Notes under the pieces: generated by a model
What the model was told of the DNA's origin: nothing
Databases searched by the model: none
What the model saw: only the letters and a program-made list of their open reading frames with translations
Position numbers and translations under genes: made by a program
Source: Clostridiales bacterium
Lineage (GTDB): Bacteria; Bacillota; Clostridia; Oscillospirales; JAAYOS01
DNA length: 38,690 nt
Assembly: GCA_012520195.1 (NCBI GenBank)
Contig: JAAYOS010000009.1
Coordinates: 1-38,690 of the forward strand
Reading direction: 5' to 3'
Part shown: one piece after another, positions 1 through 9,452 of the stretch
Layout of the letters: each line of letters starts with the position of its first letter
Numbering within the stretch: the first letter of the stretch is position 1

Positions 1-288
1 ACTGCATACGAAATTGTCCGTCGCCCGATTATTACCGAGCAGTCTATGGAGAGCATAGATAACAACAGGTATGTATTCGAGGTTGACAAGAGAGCAAATA
101 AAATCGAAATAAAGAAAGCTGTGGAAGAGATTTTTGGGGTCAAGGTCGCAAAAGTCAACACCATCAACTACAGAGGCAAAGTTAAACGCCAAGGCGTTCA
201 CATCGGACGCCGCCCAGACTGGAAGAAGGCTATTGTTACTCTAACTGAAGATTCCAAGACAATAGAGTTCTTCGAGGGCATGGTATAA
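1..288 (+). CDS. rplW: 50S ribosomal protein L23 (5' end cut by window)
   Basis: L23 binds domain III of 23S rRNA next to the peptide exit tunnel and is the docking point for trigger factor and SRP. The frame is open from base 1, and the residues before the first internal Met at 46 ([12 protein letters not shown]) match the normal L23 N-terminus, so only about two or three residues plus the start codon are missing. The core [19 protein letters not shown] and the NYRGK segment are characteristic. It is followed 33 bases later by rplB, the usual S10-operon order; rplD, rplC and rpsJ are expected just outside the window. Confidence 0.97.
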   Translation, partial: TAYEIVRRPIITEQSMESIDNNRYVFEVDKRANKIEIKKAVEEIFGVKVAKVNTINYRGKVKRQGVHIGRRPDWKKAIVTLTEDSKTIEFFEGMV

Positions 289-321
289 GCCCGAAATCAG
301 ACAAAAGGAGTGTAACGCGAA

Positions 322-1155
322 ATGGCGATAAAAACCTATAAGCCAACAACGCCCTCAAGGCGGCACATGACTGTTCTGGACTTTTCGGGGCTATCCAAAG
401 TTAAGCCCGAAAAGAGTCTGGTTGAAGTCATAAAGAAGACAGCCGGTCGCAACTCGTATGGACGCATAACCGTACGTCATCACGGCGGCGGTGCGAAGCG
501 GAAGTATCGCATCATCGACTTTAAGCGCGACAAGACCGATATGAGTGCAGTTGTTCAAACCCTGGAATACGATCCTAACCGTACTGCAAATATCGCTCTA
601 ATCAAATATGAAGACGGAACTCTTGCATATATTATTGCACCGGTTGGACTAAAGGTTGGAGATACAGTTATCTCTAGCGCAAACGCCGACATAAAACCCG
701 GAAACTGTCTGCCGATTGAGAATATTCCGACCGGAACCTTTATCCACAATATTGAGCTGTATCCCGGAAAAGGAGCTCAGCTTGCTCGTTCGGCAGGTAC
801 AGCAGCACAGTTGATGGCAAAAGGTGATAAGATGGCTCAAGTCCGTCTGCCCTCAGGTGAGGTCCGCATGGTTCCTATGAACTGTAAGGCCACTGTGGGA
901 CAGGTCGGGAACATAGACCATGAGAACGTACACATCGGTAAGGCAGGACGTAAACGCCATATGGGCATCCGCCCAGGTGTTCGCGGATCTGCAATGAACC
1001 CGGTCGATCACCCGCACGGAGGCGGAGAAGGTAAGGCACCTATCGGACTTCCAAGTCCTGTCACGCCGTGGGGTAAACCGACCTTGGGTTACAAGACCCG
1101 TAAGAAGAAACATCGCACAGACAAGTACATTGTCAAGCGTCGCGGCAGCAAGTAG
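322..1155 (+). CDS. rplB: 50S ribosomal protein L2
   Basis: L2 is a primary 23S rRNA binder needed for subunit association and for the peptidyl-transferase centre. The 277-residue length is normal. It shows the N-terminal [14 protein letters not shown], the [16 protein letters not shown] segment of the OB-like domain, and the C-terminal [11 protein letters not shown] motif (residues about 228-238) that carries the conserved functional histidine. The start ATG follows AAAAGGAG with about 11 bases between. It lies between rplW and rpsS as in other bacterial S10 operons. Nothing is unusual. Confidence 0.98.
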   Translation: MAIKTYKPTTPSRRHMTVLDFSGLSKVKPEKSLVEVIKKTAGRNSYGRITVRHHGGGAKRKYRIIDFKRDKTDMSAVVQTLEYDPNRTANIALIKYEDGTLAYIIAPVGLKVGDTVISSANADIKPGNCLPIENIPTGTFIHNIELYPGKGAQLARSAGTAAQLMAKGDKMAQVRLPSGEVRMVPMNCKATVGQVGNIDHENVHIGKAGRKRHMGIRPGVRGSAMNPVDHPHGGGEGKAPIGLPSPVTPWGKPTLGYKTRKKKHRTDKYIVKRRGSK

Positions 1156-1172
1156 AGGGGAGTAGGCTATTC

Positions 1173-1445
1173 ATGAGTAGAAGTGTTAAGAAAGGACCTT
1201 TCGTAGCACCGGAACTTTTCAAGAAGATTGAGAAAATGAATCAGTCCGGCGAAAAGAAAGTCATAAAGACCTGGTCGAGGGCCTCGACCATCTTCCCCCA
1301 GTTTGTGGGGCACACGATTGCTGTCCACGATGGTCGTAAGCATGTGCCGGTTTACATTACCGAAGACATGGTTGGCCATAAGCTTGGTGAGTTTGCTCCG
1401 ACAAGGACCTTTAGGGGCCATGCCGGCAGTAAGACCTCGAGATAA
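1173..1445 (+). CDS. rpsS: 30S ribosomal protein S19
   Basis: S19 forms a complex with S13 in the head of the small subunit, near the A site. The N-terminus [11 protein letters not shown] is the family signature, and the segments [18 protein letters not shown] and [12 protein letters not shown] are diagnostic. Length is 90 residues, close to the usual 92. The start ATG follows GAGGGGAG. The stop TAA is embedded in the ribosome binding site of rplV, so the two genes are probably translationally linked. Confidence 0.98.
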   Translation: MSRSVKKGPFVAPELFKKIEKMNQSGEKKVIKTWSRASTIFPQFVGHTIAVHDGRKHVPVYITEDMVGHKLGEFAPTRTFRGHAGSKTSR

Positions 1446-1459
1446 GGAGGAGCGTGAGT

Positions 1460-1795
1460 ATGGAAGCAAGAGCACATTTAAAGCATGCGCGCATCTCCCC
1501 GAGAAAGGTTAAGATCGTATGTGACTTGATCCGGGGTAAAGATATAGTTACCGCACGTGCAATATTGAAGCAGACGCCCAAGGCTGCTTGTGAACATCTG
1601 CTGAAGCTCCTTGACAGCGCAGTAGCTAACGCAGAGAATAACTATGAGATGGATACCCAGAACCTTTATGTTTCCGAGGTTTTTGCGTGCCCAGGCCCCA
1701 TTCTCAAGAGGATTAGGCCTAGAGCTCATGGGCGGGCATATCGCATAAATAAGCGGACGTCGCACATCACAATTACGCTTAGGGAAAAGGAATAA
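1460..1795 (+). CDS. rplV: 50S ribosomal protein L22
   Basis: L22 contacts all 23S rRNA domains, and its beta-hairpin lines the exit tunnel; mutations in that loop give macrolide resistance in other bacteria. The sequence [18 protein letters not shown] at the start and the loop [16 protein letters not shown] are typical. A GTG at 1454 opens the same frame six bases earlier, but it sits only 3 bases after AAGGAGG, whereas the ATG at 1460 is 9 bases away and gives the standard N-terminus, so I start at 1460 (111 residues). Confidence 0.95.
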   Translation: MEARAHLKHARISPRKVKIVCDLIRGKDIVTARAILKQTPKAACEHLLKLLDSAVANAENNYEMDTQNLYVSEVFACPGPILKRIRPRAHGRAYRINKRTSHITITLREKE

Positions 1796-1807
1796 CAGGA
1801 GGTAGTT

Positions 1808-2605
1808 ATGGGTCAGAAAGTTAATCCACACGGACTGCGAGTCGGCATAATCAGAGACTGGGATTCCAGATGGTATGCATCCGACGAGAAGGTCGGAGAT
1901 CTCCTATACGAAGACTATAAGATCCGCACATACCTCAAAGAAACACTGTATTCAGCCGGTGTTCCCAAGATTGAGATTGAGCGTGACTCCGCAAGAGTCA
2001 GAATATTCCTGCACACTGCCCGTCCGGGTATGGTAATAGGAAGAGGCGGATCAGAGATAGAGAAGCTTAGAGCAAAACTGGAAAAGATGCTCGGCAAGCC
2101 CGTATCTCTGAACATAGTAGAGATCAGATCTCCCGATCTTAACGCGCAACTGGTTGCGGAGAATATCGCGTCACAGTTAGAGAAGCGTATTTCTTACCGT
2201 CGTGCTATGAAACAGGCGATGGGGCGCGCTATGAGACAGGGAGCTAGAGGAATAAAGACAAATGTTTCGGGTCGTCTTGGCGGCGCTGAGATTGCACGCT
2301 CGGAGCATTATCACGAAGGAACTATACCACTGCAGACACTGCGTGCCGACATTGACTATGGCTTCGCAGAGGCAAAGACAACATACGGCCGTATCGGCGT
2401 AAAGGTATGGATCTACAAAGGTGAGGTACTGCAGACATCCGGACGTAAGCTGACACGTTCACTCGAACCTCAGCGTCCGAGAAGCGACCGCCGTCGCGAT
2501 CGCCGTCAAGGTGGTAATCGCCGCCCACAGGACAGGAACAACAGAACAAATAATGCAGGAGGAAACCGTGGCAACGGACCCCGCAGGGAAGGAGGAGGCC
2601 GCTGA
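1808..2605 (+). CDS. rpsC: 30S ribosomal protein S3 with long basic C-terminal tail
   Basis: S3 sits at the mRNA entry site of the small subunit and contributes to mRNA unwinding. It starts [13 protein letters not shown], has the KH domain with GMVIGRGG at residues 74-81, and the C-terminal domain with [13 protein letters not shown]. Known bacterial S3 proteins are roughly 210-235 residues; this one is 265 because residues from about 222 onward form a low-complexity tail rich in Arg, Asn and Gly. The final TGA overlaps the ATG of rplP by one base, which indicates translational coupling. Confidence 0.97.
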   Translation: MGQKVNPHGLRVGIIRDWDSRWYASDEKVGDLLYEDYKIRTYLKETLYSAGVPKIEIERDSARVRIFLHTARPGMVIGRGGSEIEKLRAKLEKMLGKPVSLNIVEIRSPDLNAQLVAENIASQLEKRISYRRAMKQAMGRAMRQGARGIKTNVSGRLGGAEIARSEHYHEGTIPLQTLRADIDYGFAEAKTTYGRIGVKVWIYKGEVLQTSGRKLTRSLEPQRPRSDRRRDRRQGGNRRPQDRNNRTNNAGGNRGNGPRREGGGR

Positions 2606-3042
2606 TGCTTCTGCCTAAGAGAGTTAAATATCGCAAACATCAGAGAGGACGTATGAAGGGCAAGGCAAACCGCGGAAATTCCATAACTTATGGTGATTTC
2701 GCACTGGTTGCAATGGAGCCCGCCTGGATTACCTCTAATCAGATTGAAGCAGCACGTGTTGCGATGACCCGCTATACGAGACGTGGCGGACAGGTCTGGA
2801 TCAAGATATTCCCCGACAAGCCGGTAACTGAAAAGCCCGCCGAGACCCGCATGGGTTCCGGAAAAGGAGCTCCCGACCATTGGGTTGCGGTTGTAAAACC
2901 CGGGAGAGTTATGTTTGAGATTGCCGGAGTATCTGAAGAGTTGGCCCGTGAGGCAATGCGCCTAGCCTCCCACAAGCTTCCGATAAAATGCAAATTCCTG
3001 AGGCGCCAAGATGTGACTGGTGGTGACGTAAATGAAGGCTAA
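2605..3042 (+). CDS. rplP: 50S ribosomal protein L16
   Basis: L16 is a late-assembly protein at the A-site side of the 50S subunit that helps position tRNA. Family marks are [19 protein letters not shown] at the start, the [17 protein letters not shown] segment around residues 84-100, and [11 protein letters not shown] near the end. Length 145 is normal. The start overlaps the rpsC stop by one base, and the GGAGGAGG site lies within the 3' end of rpsC. The gene's 3' end overlaps rpmC by 11 bases. Confidence 0.98.
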   Translation: MLLPKRVKYRKHQRGRMKGKANRGNSITYGDFALVAMEPAWITSNQIEAARVAMTRYTRRGGQVWIKIFPDKPVTEKPAETRMGSGKGAPDHWVAVVKPGRVMFEIAGVSEELAREAMRLASHKLPIKCKFLRRQDVTGGDVNEG

Positions 3043-3229
3043 AGAGATTAGAAAGATGTCGCCTGAAGAACTGAACAAGAAGTTGGGCGAGTTAAGGAAC
3101 GATCTCTTTCAATTGAGACTACAGCACGCCACAAATCAATTAGACAATCCACTGCGGATAAAAGCCGTCAAAAGAGACATCGCACGAGTTCAGACAATTA
3201 TCCGCGAGAATCAATTAAGTAATGTTTAG
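3032..3229 (+). CDS. rpmC: 50S ribosomal protein L29
   Basis: L29 is a small two-helix protein at the exit tunnel beside L23. The 65-residue product begins [18 protein letters not shown] and has the typical [11 protein letters not shown] and [11 protein letters not shown] segments. The ATG lies inside the last codons of rplP, an 11-base overlap, so its translation probably depends on ribosomes finishing rplP; no strong separate ribosome binding site is seen apart from GGTGG at 3020-3024. Confidence 0.97.
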   Translation: MKAKEIRKMSPEELNKKLGELRNDLFQLRLQHATNQLDNPLRIKAVKRDIARVQTIIRENQLSNV

Positions 3230-3254
3230 TGCCCGCAAAGGAGGAAATTGACAT

Positions 3255-3512
3255 ATGAGCGAAAGAAACTTCCGAAAAACAATGACGGGCACAGTCGTGT
3301 CCGATAAGATGGATAAAACAATAGTCGTTGCTGTCCAGCACAGAGTTAAGCATCCTCTCTATAAGAAGATCATTAAGAGGACCTACAAGCTGAAAGCACA
3401 CGACGAGCATAATGAATGCTCTGTAGGCGACAAGGTAAAGGTCATGGAGACCCGCCCCCTCTCCAAAGAAAAGAGATGGCGCCTTACAGAGATCATTCAG
3501 AAAGCACAGTAA
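3255..3512 (+). CDS. rpsQ: 30S ribosomal protein S17
   Basis: S17 is an OB-fold protein that binds the 5' domain of 16S rRNA early in assembly. Family features are [20 protein letters not shown] near the start and the basic stretch [19 protein letters not shown], followed by [18 protein letters not shown]. The length of 85 is typical. AAAGGAGG lies about 10 bases before the ATG. It is the last member of the classical S10 operon, followed after 12 bases by the first spc gene, rplN, with no visible terminator between. Confidence 0.98.
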   Translation: MSERNFRKTMTGTVVSDKMDKTIVVAVQHRVKHPLYKKIIKRTYKLKAHDEHNECSVGDKVKVMETRPLSKEKRWRLTEIIQKAQ

Positions 3513-3524
3513 GGGGGTAAATCC

Positions 3525-3893
3525 ATGATTCAACAGGAATCTCGACTCCGTGTTGCTGACAACACCGGCGCCAAAGAGATTAAATGCATCAGAGTTCTCG
3601 GAGGCACCGGGCGCAGATACGGCAACATCGGTGATGTTATTGTTGCATCGGTGCGAAAGGTAACACCGGGAGGCGTTGTTAAAAAAGGCGAAATAGTCAG
3701 AGCTGTTATAGTTCGCACAGCAAAAGGCGTTCGCCGCCCGGATGGAACCTATGTGCGCTTTGACGATAATGCGGCTGTCATTATCAGGGAAGATAAGAAT
3801 CCCAGGGGAACACGTATCTTTGGTCCCATCGCCCGGGAGCTGCGTGAGAAGGACTATATGAAAATCCTTTCACTGGCCCCTGAAGTGCTATAG
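3525..3893 (+). CDS. rplN: 50S ribosomal protein L14
   Basis: L14 lies at the subunit interface and contributes to bridges with 16S rRNA; it is also the docking site of the silencing factor RsfS. The 122-residue protein begins [19 protein letters not shown] and includes the family signature [15 protein letters not shown] and the region [20 protein letters not shown]. Length and order (rpsQ-rplN-rplX) are standard. A run of AAGGGGG precedes the ATG by 7 bases. Confidence 0.98.
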   Translation: MIQQESRLRVADNTGAKEIKCIRVLGGTGRRYGNIGDVIVASVRKVTPGGVVKKGEIVRAVIVRTAKGVRRPDGTYVRFDDNAAVIIREDKNPRGTRIFGPIARELREKDYMKILSLAPEVL

Positions 3894-3907
3894 GGGGAGG
3901 ATAAACC

Positions 3908-4222
3908 ATGAAATTACATGTAAGAACAGGTGATACCGTAGTTGTTCTCTCCGGGAAGGACGTCGGGAAAGAGGGTAAAATACTCGCATCCGACCCGTCC
4001 ACCGGTATGGTGCTGGTTGAAGGGATAAACATCGTATCCAGGCATCAAAAGCCACGTAGGCAGGGAGAAACCGGCGGAATAATCGAGAGAGAGGGCTATA
4101 TCCGCGCAAGTAAAGTCATGCGCGTTTGCCCAAAGTGTAACAAGCCAACTCGTCTTGCCCATAGGTTTGATGATGATGGCGTAAAGACCCGCATGTGCAA
4201 AAAATGCGGCGCAGATATATAA
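3908..4222 (+). CDS. rplX: 50S ribosomal protein L24
   Basis: L24 initiates large-subunit assembly by binding the 5' end of 23S rRNA. A KOW motif (GDTVVVLSGKDVGKEGKIL) occupies residues about 8-26, followed by GINIVSRHQKPRRQGETGGI. The C-terminal third has four cysteines arranged as CPKC (about residues 75-78) and CKKC (about 98-101), a small zinc-ribbon form of L24. Length 104 is typical. The stop runs straight into AAAGGAGGAGG for rplE. Confidence 0.98.
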   Translation: MKLHVRTGDTVVVLSGKDVGKEGKILASDPSTGMVLVEGINIVSRHQKPRRQGETGGIIEREGYIRASKVMRVCPKCNKPTRLAHRFDDDGVKTRMCKKCGADI

Positions 4223-4238
4223 AGGAGGAGGATGAAAG

Positions 4239-4787
4239 ATGAACGCACCCCGCTTAAAGGAAATATATGCTGAGTCAGTCGTCCCCGCTCTGATGAAGAA
4301 GTTCGAATACTCCAATGTAATGGAGATTCCAAAGATTGAAAAGGTAGTTATTAGCGTTGGCTGCGGAGACTGCCGGGATAACCCCAAAATGCTGGATGCT
4401 GTAGTAAACGATATCAGCATAATCAGCGGACAGAAAGCAGTTGTAACCAGGGCCAAAAAGTCAGTCGCGAACTTCAAACTTCGTGAAGGCATGCCCGTCG
4501 GTGTCAAGGTGACACTACGCAGCGCACGTATGTGGGAGTTTTTGGACAGGCTGCTGAATGTGGCGCTCCCAAGAGTCAGAGACTTCCGCGGAGTCAGCCC
4601 TAACGCCTTCGACGGTAGAGGAAACTACGCTTTGGGATTAACCGAACAGCTGATTTTCCCAGAGATCGACTATGACAAGATCGAAAAGATACGCGGTATG
4701 AACATTGTAATTTGTACTACCGCAAAGACAGATGAAGAGGCACGTGAGCTGCTAAGGCTTATCGGAGTGCCCTTCGTAAAATCCTGA
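4239..4787 (+). CDS. rplE: 50S ribosomal protein L5
   Basis: L5 binds 5S rRNA and forms the central protuberance bridge to S13. The 182-residue product carries the family pattern [17 protein letters not shown], the segment [21 protein letters not shown], then [21 protein letters not shown] and the C-terminal [20 protein letters not shown]. The length matches other bacteria. It lies between rplX and the zinc-type rpsN, as in Gram-positive spc operons. Confidence 0.98.
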   Translation: MNAPRLKEIYAESVVPALMKKFEYSNVMEIPKIEKVVISVGCGDCRDNPKMLDAVVNDISIISGQKAVVTRAKKSVANFKLREGMPVGVKVTLRSARMWEFLDRLLNVALPRVRDFRGVSPNAFDGRGNYALGLTEQLIFPEIDYDKIEKIRGMNIVICTTAKTDEEARELLRLIGVPFVKS

Positions 4788-4797
4788 GGAGGCACAT

Positions 4798-4983
4798 ATG
4801 GCTAAAAAATCTTTGATTTTGAAGCAGCAGGCAGATCCCAAATTTTCATCACGTAAATACAATCGTTGTAACATTTGCGGCCGCCCGCATGCTTACCTTC
4901 GGAAATTCGGCGTGTGCCGAATCTGCTTTAGGGAGCTTGCCTACAAAGGCCAGATCCCCGGCGTAAAAAAAGCCAGTTGGTAA
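4798..4983 (+). CDS. rpsN: 30S ribosomal protein S14, zinc-binding (type Z)
   Basis: S14 sits in the head of the small subunit next to S3 and S10. At 61 residues this is the short type Z form, with two Cys pairs, CNIC and CRIC, that hold one zinc ion; the long zinc-free paralogue is about 89 residues. The end [11 protein letters not shown] is the family signature. A type Z S14 encoded inside the spc operon is usual for Bacilli and Clostridia. The gene is tightly packed between rplE (10 bases) and rpsH (12 bases). Confidence 0.98.
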   Translation: MAKKSLILKQQADPKFSSRKYNRCNICGRPHAYLRKFGVCRICFRELAYKGQIPGVKKASW

Positions 4984-4995
4984 GGAGGCAGAACT

Positions 4996-5394
4996 ATGCA
5001 CGTAACCGATCCCATTGCGGATATGCTAACCCGCATAAGAAATGCTAGTGCTGCAAAGCACAATACGGTAGACATACCCGCTTCAAATATGAAAAAAGCA
5101 ATAGCTGAGATACTGCGCGAAGAGGGATACATTGTCGCTTATCAGCTAATCGAGGACGGCAAGCAGGGCATAATTCGCATCACGCTGAAATATGTGGAAG
5201 GCAAGGAGCGGGCCATAACAGGTCTGCGCCGAGTTTCCAAGCCCGGTCTTCGAGTTTATGTTGGAACAGATGAGCTTCCAAAGGTATTAAATGGACTAGG
5301 TATTGCAATAATTTCGACACCGCAGGGCGTTATGACCGACAAGGCAGCAAGACGTGCTCATGTCGGCGGAGAAGTCCTTGCGTTTGTCTGGTAG
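4996..5394 (+). CDS. rpsH: 30S ribosomal protein S8
   Basis: S8 binds the central domain of 16S rRNA and, in other bacteria, represses translation of the spc operon by binding a 16S mimic near rplE. The sequence starts [17 protein letters not shown] and ends [22 protein letters not shown], both family signatures. Length 132 is usual. I see no obvious S8-like helix in the short spacers around rplE, so regulation of that type is not shown here. The rplF ribosome binding site begins inside the S8 stop region. Confidence 0.98.
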   Translation: MHVTDPIADMLTRIRNASAAKHNTVDIPASNMKKAIAEILREEGYIVAYQLIEDGKQGIIRITLKYVEGKERAITGLRRVSKPGLRVYVGTDELPKVLNGLGIAIISTPQGVMTDKAARRAHVGGEVLAFVW

Positions 5395-5404
5395 GAGGTA
5401 CGGC

Positions 5405-5953
5405 ATGTCAAGAATAGGTAAGAACCCAATCGCCGTGCCTGCAGGAGTTCAAGTAACACTTGATAATGAAAATACTGTAACCGTTAAAGGGCCCAAAGGA
5501 ACCCTGGTACAGTCATTCAATCCTGCTATTTCGATTGATATCGACGGCGACACTATACAGGTAACCAGACCTAATGATGCTAAGGAAAATCGCTCCCTTC
5601 ATGGACTTACTCGCACACTGCTAAACAATATGATCGTCGGTGTGACCGAGGGATTCAAGAAGGAGCTACAGATCGAGGGAGTTGGATACAGAGCTCAAAA
5701 ACAGGGTAACCAACTTATCATGAATCTAGGATTTTCCCATCAGATCGTATTCGAGGAGAGCGGAGACCTCTCAATTGAAGTTCCCGCACCAAACAGAGTA
5801 ATAGTCAGTGGTCCCAATAAGCAAAAAGTTGGACAGCTGGCTGCGGAAATCCGCATGAAACGTCCGCCTGAGCCATACAAGGGCAAGGGTGTACGTTACG
5901 CGGGTGAGATCGTACGCCGCAAAGAGGGTAAAACCGGCGTAAAGAAGGCTTAA
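5405..5953 (+). CDS. rplF: 50S ribosomal protein L6
   Basis: L6 lies near the GTPase-associated centre of the large subunit. The correct start is the ATG at 5405 (MSRIGKNPIAVPAGV), 9 bases after TAGGAGG; an in-frame ATG at 5354 lies within rpsH and would add 17 unrelated residues. The protein has two repeated alpha/beta domains and the C-terminal signature PPEPYKGKGVRYAGE followed by VRRKEGK. Length is 182 residues, normal for bacteria. Confidence 0.97.
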   Translation: MSRIGKNPIAVPAGVQVTLDNENTVTVKGPKGTLVQSFNPAISIDIDGDTIQVTRPNDAKENRSLHGLTRTLLNNMIVGVTEGFKKELQIEGVGYRAQKQGNQLIMNLGFSHQIVFEESGDLSIEVPAPNRVIVSGPNKQKVGQLAAEIRMKRPPEPYKGKGVRYAGEIVRRKEGKTGVKKA

Positions 5954-5969
5954 AGTGAGGTGTGCCTAA

Positions 5970-6329
5970 ATGGTAAGAAAAGTTGATTCAAATGCCCAAC
6001 GATTGCACAGGCACAAGAGAATTCGCGGTAAGATTTCGGGTACACCCGAAAAACCCCGTCTTTGCGTATTTCGCAGTCTGTCGCATATTTATGCTCAACT
6101 GATCGATGATGTAAACGGAAAAACGATCGCAGCCGCGTCCTCCCTTGACAAGAGCATCTCTGCAGATGGCTCAAAGAAGGACACTGCCAGGGAAGTCGGC
6201 AAGCTCATAGCTGAGCGCGCCAAGGCTTGCGGCATAGAAACCGTTGTGTTTGACCGCGGCGGTTACATCTATCACGGACGCGTTCAGGAGCTTGCTGAAG
6301 GTGCTCGTGAAAACGGCCTAAAGTTTTGA
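5970..6329 (+). CDS. rplR: 50S ribosomal protein L18
   Basis: L18 binds 5S rRNA together with L5. The 119-residue protein has the typical [19 protein letters not shown] near the N-terminus, [19 protein letters not shown], and the C-terminal [31 protein letters not shown] precedes the ATG. It lies between rplF and rpsE, as expected. Nothing about the gene is unusual. Confidence 0.98.
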   Translation: MVRKVDSNAQRLHRHKRIRGKISGTPEKPRLCVFRSLSHIYAQLIDDVNGKTIAAASSLDKSISADGSKKDTAREVGKLIAERAKACGIETVVFDRGGYIYHGRVQELAEGARENGLKF

Positions 6330-6349
6330 CGGGAGGGTAGACATAATTT

Positions 6350-6865
6350 ATGGCTTATAATAAAGCGTTAGGACTTGATCCGGATACTCTTGAGCTTAAA
6401 GAAAAGGTTGTTTCACTTAACCGTGTAGCCAAGACCGTAAAAGGTGGACGAATATTCAAGTTTTCGGCCCTTGTGGTTGTTGGTGATGAGAACGGCATAG
6501 TCGGATTTGGGCTTGGAAAGGCATCCGAGGTGCCCGATGCAATTCGTAAGGGTATTGAGGACGCAAAGAAGAATCTTGTGAGAATCAATCTCTACGGAAC
6601 TACAATTCCGCATGAGGTAATTGGAAAGTTTGGCGCAGGCGAGGTAATAATCAAGCCCGCTGCACCCGGTACTGGTGTTATCGCAGGAGGACCGGTACGT
6701 GCAGTCATGGAAGCTGCCGGTATCCGCGACGTTCGTACTAAGTCTCTGCGTTCGAACAACCCGCAGAACGTTGTAACCGCCACTATGCAAGGTCTTTTGT
6801 CACTGAAGTCAGCTGAAGGCGTTGCTAAAGTGCGTGGAAAAACACCTGCGCAGATATTAGGTTAA
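6350..6865 (+). CDS. rpsE: 30S ribosomal protein S5
   Basis: S5 is at the mRNA entry channel and affects decoding accuracy; spectinomycin-resistance mutations map to its N-terminal loop in other bacteria. The double-stranded RNA-binding-type domain begins [25 protein letters not shown]. The [24 protein letters not shown] and [20 protein letters not shown] segments follow. Length 171 is typical. The ribosome binding site GGGAGGG is about 12 bases from the ATG, longer than most in this operon. Confidence 0.98.
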   Translation: MAYNKALGLDPDTLELKEKVVSLNRVAKTVKGGRIFKFSALVVVGDENGIVGFGLGKASEVPDAIRKGIEDAKKNLVRINLYGTTIPHEVIGKFGAGEVIIKPAAPGTGVIAGGPVRAVMEAAGIRDVRTKSLRSNNPQNVVTATMQGLLSLKSAEGVAKVRGKTPAQILG

Positions 6866-6880
6866 GGAGGTCCGTGGACA

Positions 6881-7063
6881 ATGGCAAACCTGAAAATCAC
6901 GTTGAAAAGAAGTCTGATCGGACGTCTGAGCAAACACAGGGAAATTGCTGCATCGCTTGGTCTGCGTAAGATCAACGATACAACAGTACAACCCGATAAC
7001 CCTTCCACTCGAGGCAAGATAGCAAAGATTGGCTATATGCTCGAAGTTGAGGAAGTTCAATAA
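6881..7063 (+). CDS. rpmD: 50S ribosomal protein L30
   Basis: L30 is a small, mobile-surface protein of the large subunit. The 60-residue product starts [15 protein letters not shown] and has the typical segment [22 protein letters not shown], which matches bacterial L30 in length and pattern. A perfect AAGGAGG at 6865-6871 overlaps the end of rpsE. The rpsE-rpmD-rplO order is the normal spc order. Confidence 0.97.
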   Translation: MANLKITLKRSLIGRLSKHREIAASLGLRKINDTTVQPDNPSTRGKIAKIGYMLEVEEVQ

Positions 7064-7074
7064 GGAGGCGCAAT

Positions 7075-7515
7075 ATGAAATTGCATGAACTTGCCCCCAC
7101 CCCGGGTTCCACCAAGACAAGAAAGCGCAAAGGGCGCGGGCCGGGCACAGGCAATGGCAAGACGGCCGGTCGCGGCCACAAGGGTTTGCTGGCCCGTTCG
7201 GGCGGCGGAGTACGCCCCGGATTTGAGGGAGGCCAGATGCCTCTTGCCAGGCGTCTTCCGAAGCGCGGTTTTGTCAATAAATTTGCAAAACAGTATACCG
7301 CTGTTAACGTCAATGCTCTTGAAGTATTCGATGACGGAAGTGTTGTAGACGCCGAAGCAATGCTATCAAGAGGAATTATTAGTAAAGTTCAGGACGGCGT
7401 TAAGATCCTTGGGAACGGGGATCTAACTAAAAAGCTGACGGTCAAGGCGACCGGGTTTTCAGAAGCCGCCCGCCGGAAGATCGAAGCAGCCGGAGGAAAG
7501 ACAGAGGAGGTATAG
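7075..7515 (+). CDS. rplO: 50S ribosomal protein L15
   Basis: L15 is a late-assembly protein that threads a long basic arm through 23S rRNA. The N-terminal arm is rich in Gly, Arg and Lys ([21 protein letters not shown]), followed by [25 protein letters not shown], both diagnostic. The C-terminal globular part ends with the [18 protein letters not shown] pattern. Length 146 is normal. Its last codons contain the GAGGAGG that serves secY, whose start lies only 2 bases after the stop. Confidence 0.98.
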   Translation: MKLHELAPTPGSTKTRKRKGRGPGTGNGKTAGRGHKGLLARSGGGVRPGFEGGQMPLARRLPKRGFVNKFAKQYTAVNVNALEVFDDGSVVDAEAMLSRGIISKVQDGVKILGNGDLTKKLTVKATGFSEAARRKIEAAGGKTEEV

Positions 7516-7517
7516 AA

Positions 7518-8804
7518 TTGTTTGAGACAATACGCAATGCGTGGAAAATACCCGACTTGCGAAAGAAATTATTGTTTACGCTATTCATACTCCTAATCTA
7601 CCGCTTCGGGGCTTCAATTCCGGTACCATATATAGATCAGAACGCCCTACAGGTGATGTTCTCAGATACATTCTCCAATACATTCTTCGGATTTATGGAT
7701 GTGATGTCCGGCGGAGCATTCTCATACGCTACCGTCTTCGCACTTTCGATACAGCCCTACATTAACGCATCCATCATAATGCAGCTTCTTGGAGTAGCAA
7801 TACCAGCTCTAGAGCGTATGCAAAAGGATGAGGGAGAAGAGGGAAAGAAGAAAATTGCTTCCATCACCCGGTATGTTACAGTGGCAATAGCGTTGCTCAC
7901 CGGATTTGCATATTACACTACAATTAGCAACATGGGATTTGTGACTGAATCAGGTTTCTTTATAGGTTTAGTCATTGTCCTATCCTTCACAGCTGGCTCT
8001 GCATTTATTATGTGGTTAGGCGAGCAGATAACCGAATTTGGAATTGGAAACGGCATATCCATCATACTATTTACTTCAATAGTATCCCGATTCCCAGCTA
8101 TGGTATCTTCTATAAGCAACTACTTGCGGGATGGGACTATCGATTGGTATGTTGTTGTAATCATTGGGGTCCTAATGGTGATAGCAGTAGCATTTGTAGT
8201 ATTCATTACAAATGCTGAACGCAGAATACCGGTTCAGTATGCAAAGAGAGTTGTTGGGCGCAAGATGTACGGAGGACAGTCGACACATCTACCTCTAAAG
8301 GTTAATATGTCTGGTGTTTTGCCCGTAATATTTGCACAGTCCATCGCCACTTTCCCTGCAACAATAGCTGCATTTTTCCCTGCCCCTAAGGAAGGCTCAT
8401 TCTGGCATGGCGTGCTCAACTCCATCAGCAACACTTCATTGGTCTATGCCTTGATTCTCTTCATCCTGATAATTGGATTCAGCTACTTCTACACTGCGAT
8501 TCAGTTTAATCCACAGGAGATCGCGAACAACATGAAGAAAAACGGCGGATTTATCCCCGGATTCAGACCAGGTAAGCCGACTTCTGACTTCATAAACAAG
8601 GTTCTGAGTAAGATTACATTGTTTGGTGCGCTGTTCCTCGCGATTATCGCCATTACACCCATCATACTCAATAAAGTTATCGACATGCCCGGTCTCTCCA
8701 TAGGAGGAACCTCGCTGCTGATCGTTGTAGGAGTTGCGCTCGAGACAGTCAAAGAGCTCGAAGCTCAAATGATGATGCGCCACTACAAGGGCTTTTTGGA
8801 GTAA
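7518..8804 (+). CDS. secY: Protein translocase channel subunit SecY
   Basis: SecY is the ten-helix channel of the Sec translocon and inserts or exports proteins at the plasma membrane. The 428-residue protein begins MFETIRNAWKIPDLRKKLLFT, has the plug/helix-2 region FFGFMDVMSGGAFSYATVFALSIQPYINASIIMQ (residues about 54-87), and the cytoplasmic loop with KRVVGRKMYGGQSTHLPLKVN. The only fitting start is a TTG at 7518, 7 bases after GAGGAGG; no ATG lies nearby in frame. The rare start and the tight spacing after rplO suggest translational coupling to the ribosomal genes. Confidence 0.98.
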   Translation: MFETIRNAWKIPDLRKKLLFTLFILLIYRFGASIPVPYIDQNALQVMFSDTFSNTFFGFMDVMSGGAFSYATVFALSIQPYINASIIMQLLGVAIPALERMQKDEGEEGKKKIASITRYVTVAIALLTGFAYYTTISNMGFVTESGFFIGLVIVLSFTAGSAFIMWLGEQITEFGIGNGISIILFTSIVSRFPAMVSSISNYLRDGTIDWYVVVIIGVLMVIAVAFVVFITNAERRIPVQYAKRVVGRKMYGGQSTHLPLKVNMSGVLPVIFAQSIATFPATIAAFFPAPKEGSFWHGVLNSISNTSLVYALILFILIIGFSYFYTAIQFNPQEIANNMKKNGGFIPGFRPGKPTSDFINKVLSKITLFGALFLAIIAITPIILNKVIDMPGLSIGGTSLLIVVGVALETVKELEAQMMMRHYKGFLE

Positions 8805-8816
8805 GGGAGCATAGGG

Positions 8817-9452
8817 ATGAAACTCATTCTACTAGGCGGCCCCGGCTCCGGCAAAGGAACTCAAGCAGAACTCCTGAGCAAGGCTCTGTCAATACCATCC
8901 ATCTCCACAGGTGATATTTTTCGTAAGGCCATAGACAGTGGCACAGAAGTTGGAAAGGTTGTCGGCGAGTACATTAATGCAGGAAAGCTCGTACCAGATG
9001 AGATTGTTTTGGAAACAGTCTATCAGAGGCTGGCCTGCGAGGACACCGCTAATGGGTATATACTTGACGGTTTCCCGAGAACAACCATTCAAGCAGAAGC
9101 TATCGATACGTTTGACGAGTGTGATTATGTCGTTTCGCTGGAAGTACCTGATGAAGTGATCGAAAAACGATTAACTGGCAGGCGAGTCTGTAGCGGTTGT
9201 GGGAAAACATATCACATACTGTATGATGAAGCAGCTGTTGTGGGTATTTGTGAGGTCTGCGGTAAAGAGCTGGTAACTCGGAAGGATGACAATCCGACAA
9301 CGGTTCGCCAACGCCTTGAGATTTATCACAAACAAGCCCAACCGCTTAAAGACCACTACAGAAAAAAGGGTAAGCTCCGGGAGATTGACGGGAGCGGAGA
9401 TGCTAAGACAATCAGAGACCTTATCTTGAAGGAACTGGGCGCTGAGATATGA
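8817..9452 (+). CDS. adk: Adenylate kinase, zinc-type LID
   Basis: Adenylate kinase converts ATP and AMP to two ADP in the cytoplasm. The P-loop GGPGSGKGT is at residues 7-15, DGFPRT marks the core, and the LID (about residues 126-155) carries two Cys pairs, CSGC and CEVC, that bind a structural zinc, as in Gram-positive enzymes. Length 211 is the long-LID form. It sits between secY and map, the standard Gram-positive place. Its TGA overlaps the map start by four bases (ATGA). Confidence 0.98.
   Translation: MKLILLGGPGSGKGTQAELLSKALSIPSISTGDIFRKAIDSGTEVGKVVGEYINAGKLVPDEIVLETVYQRLACEDTANGYILDGFPRTTIQAEAIDTFDECDYVVSLEVPDEVIEKRLTGRRVCSGCGKTYHILYDEAAVVGICEVCGKELVTRKDDNPTTVRQRLEIYHKQAQPLKDHYRKKGKLREIDGSGDAKTIRDLILKELGAEI

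Noticed and set aside
3914-4507. 197-codon minus-strand frame
   Set aside because: It lies opposite rplX and rplE, which are certain; it is a shadow frame.
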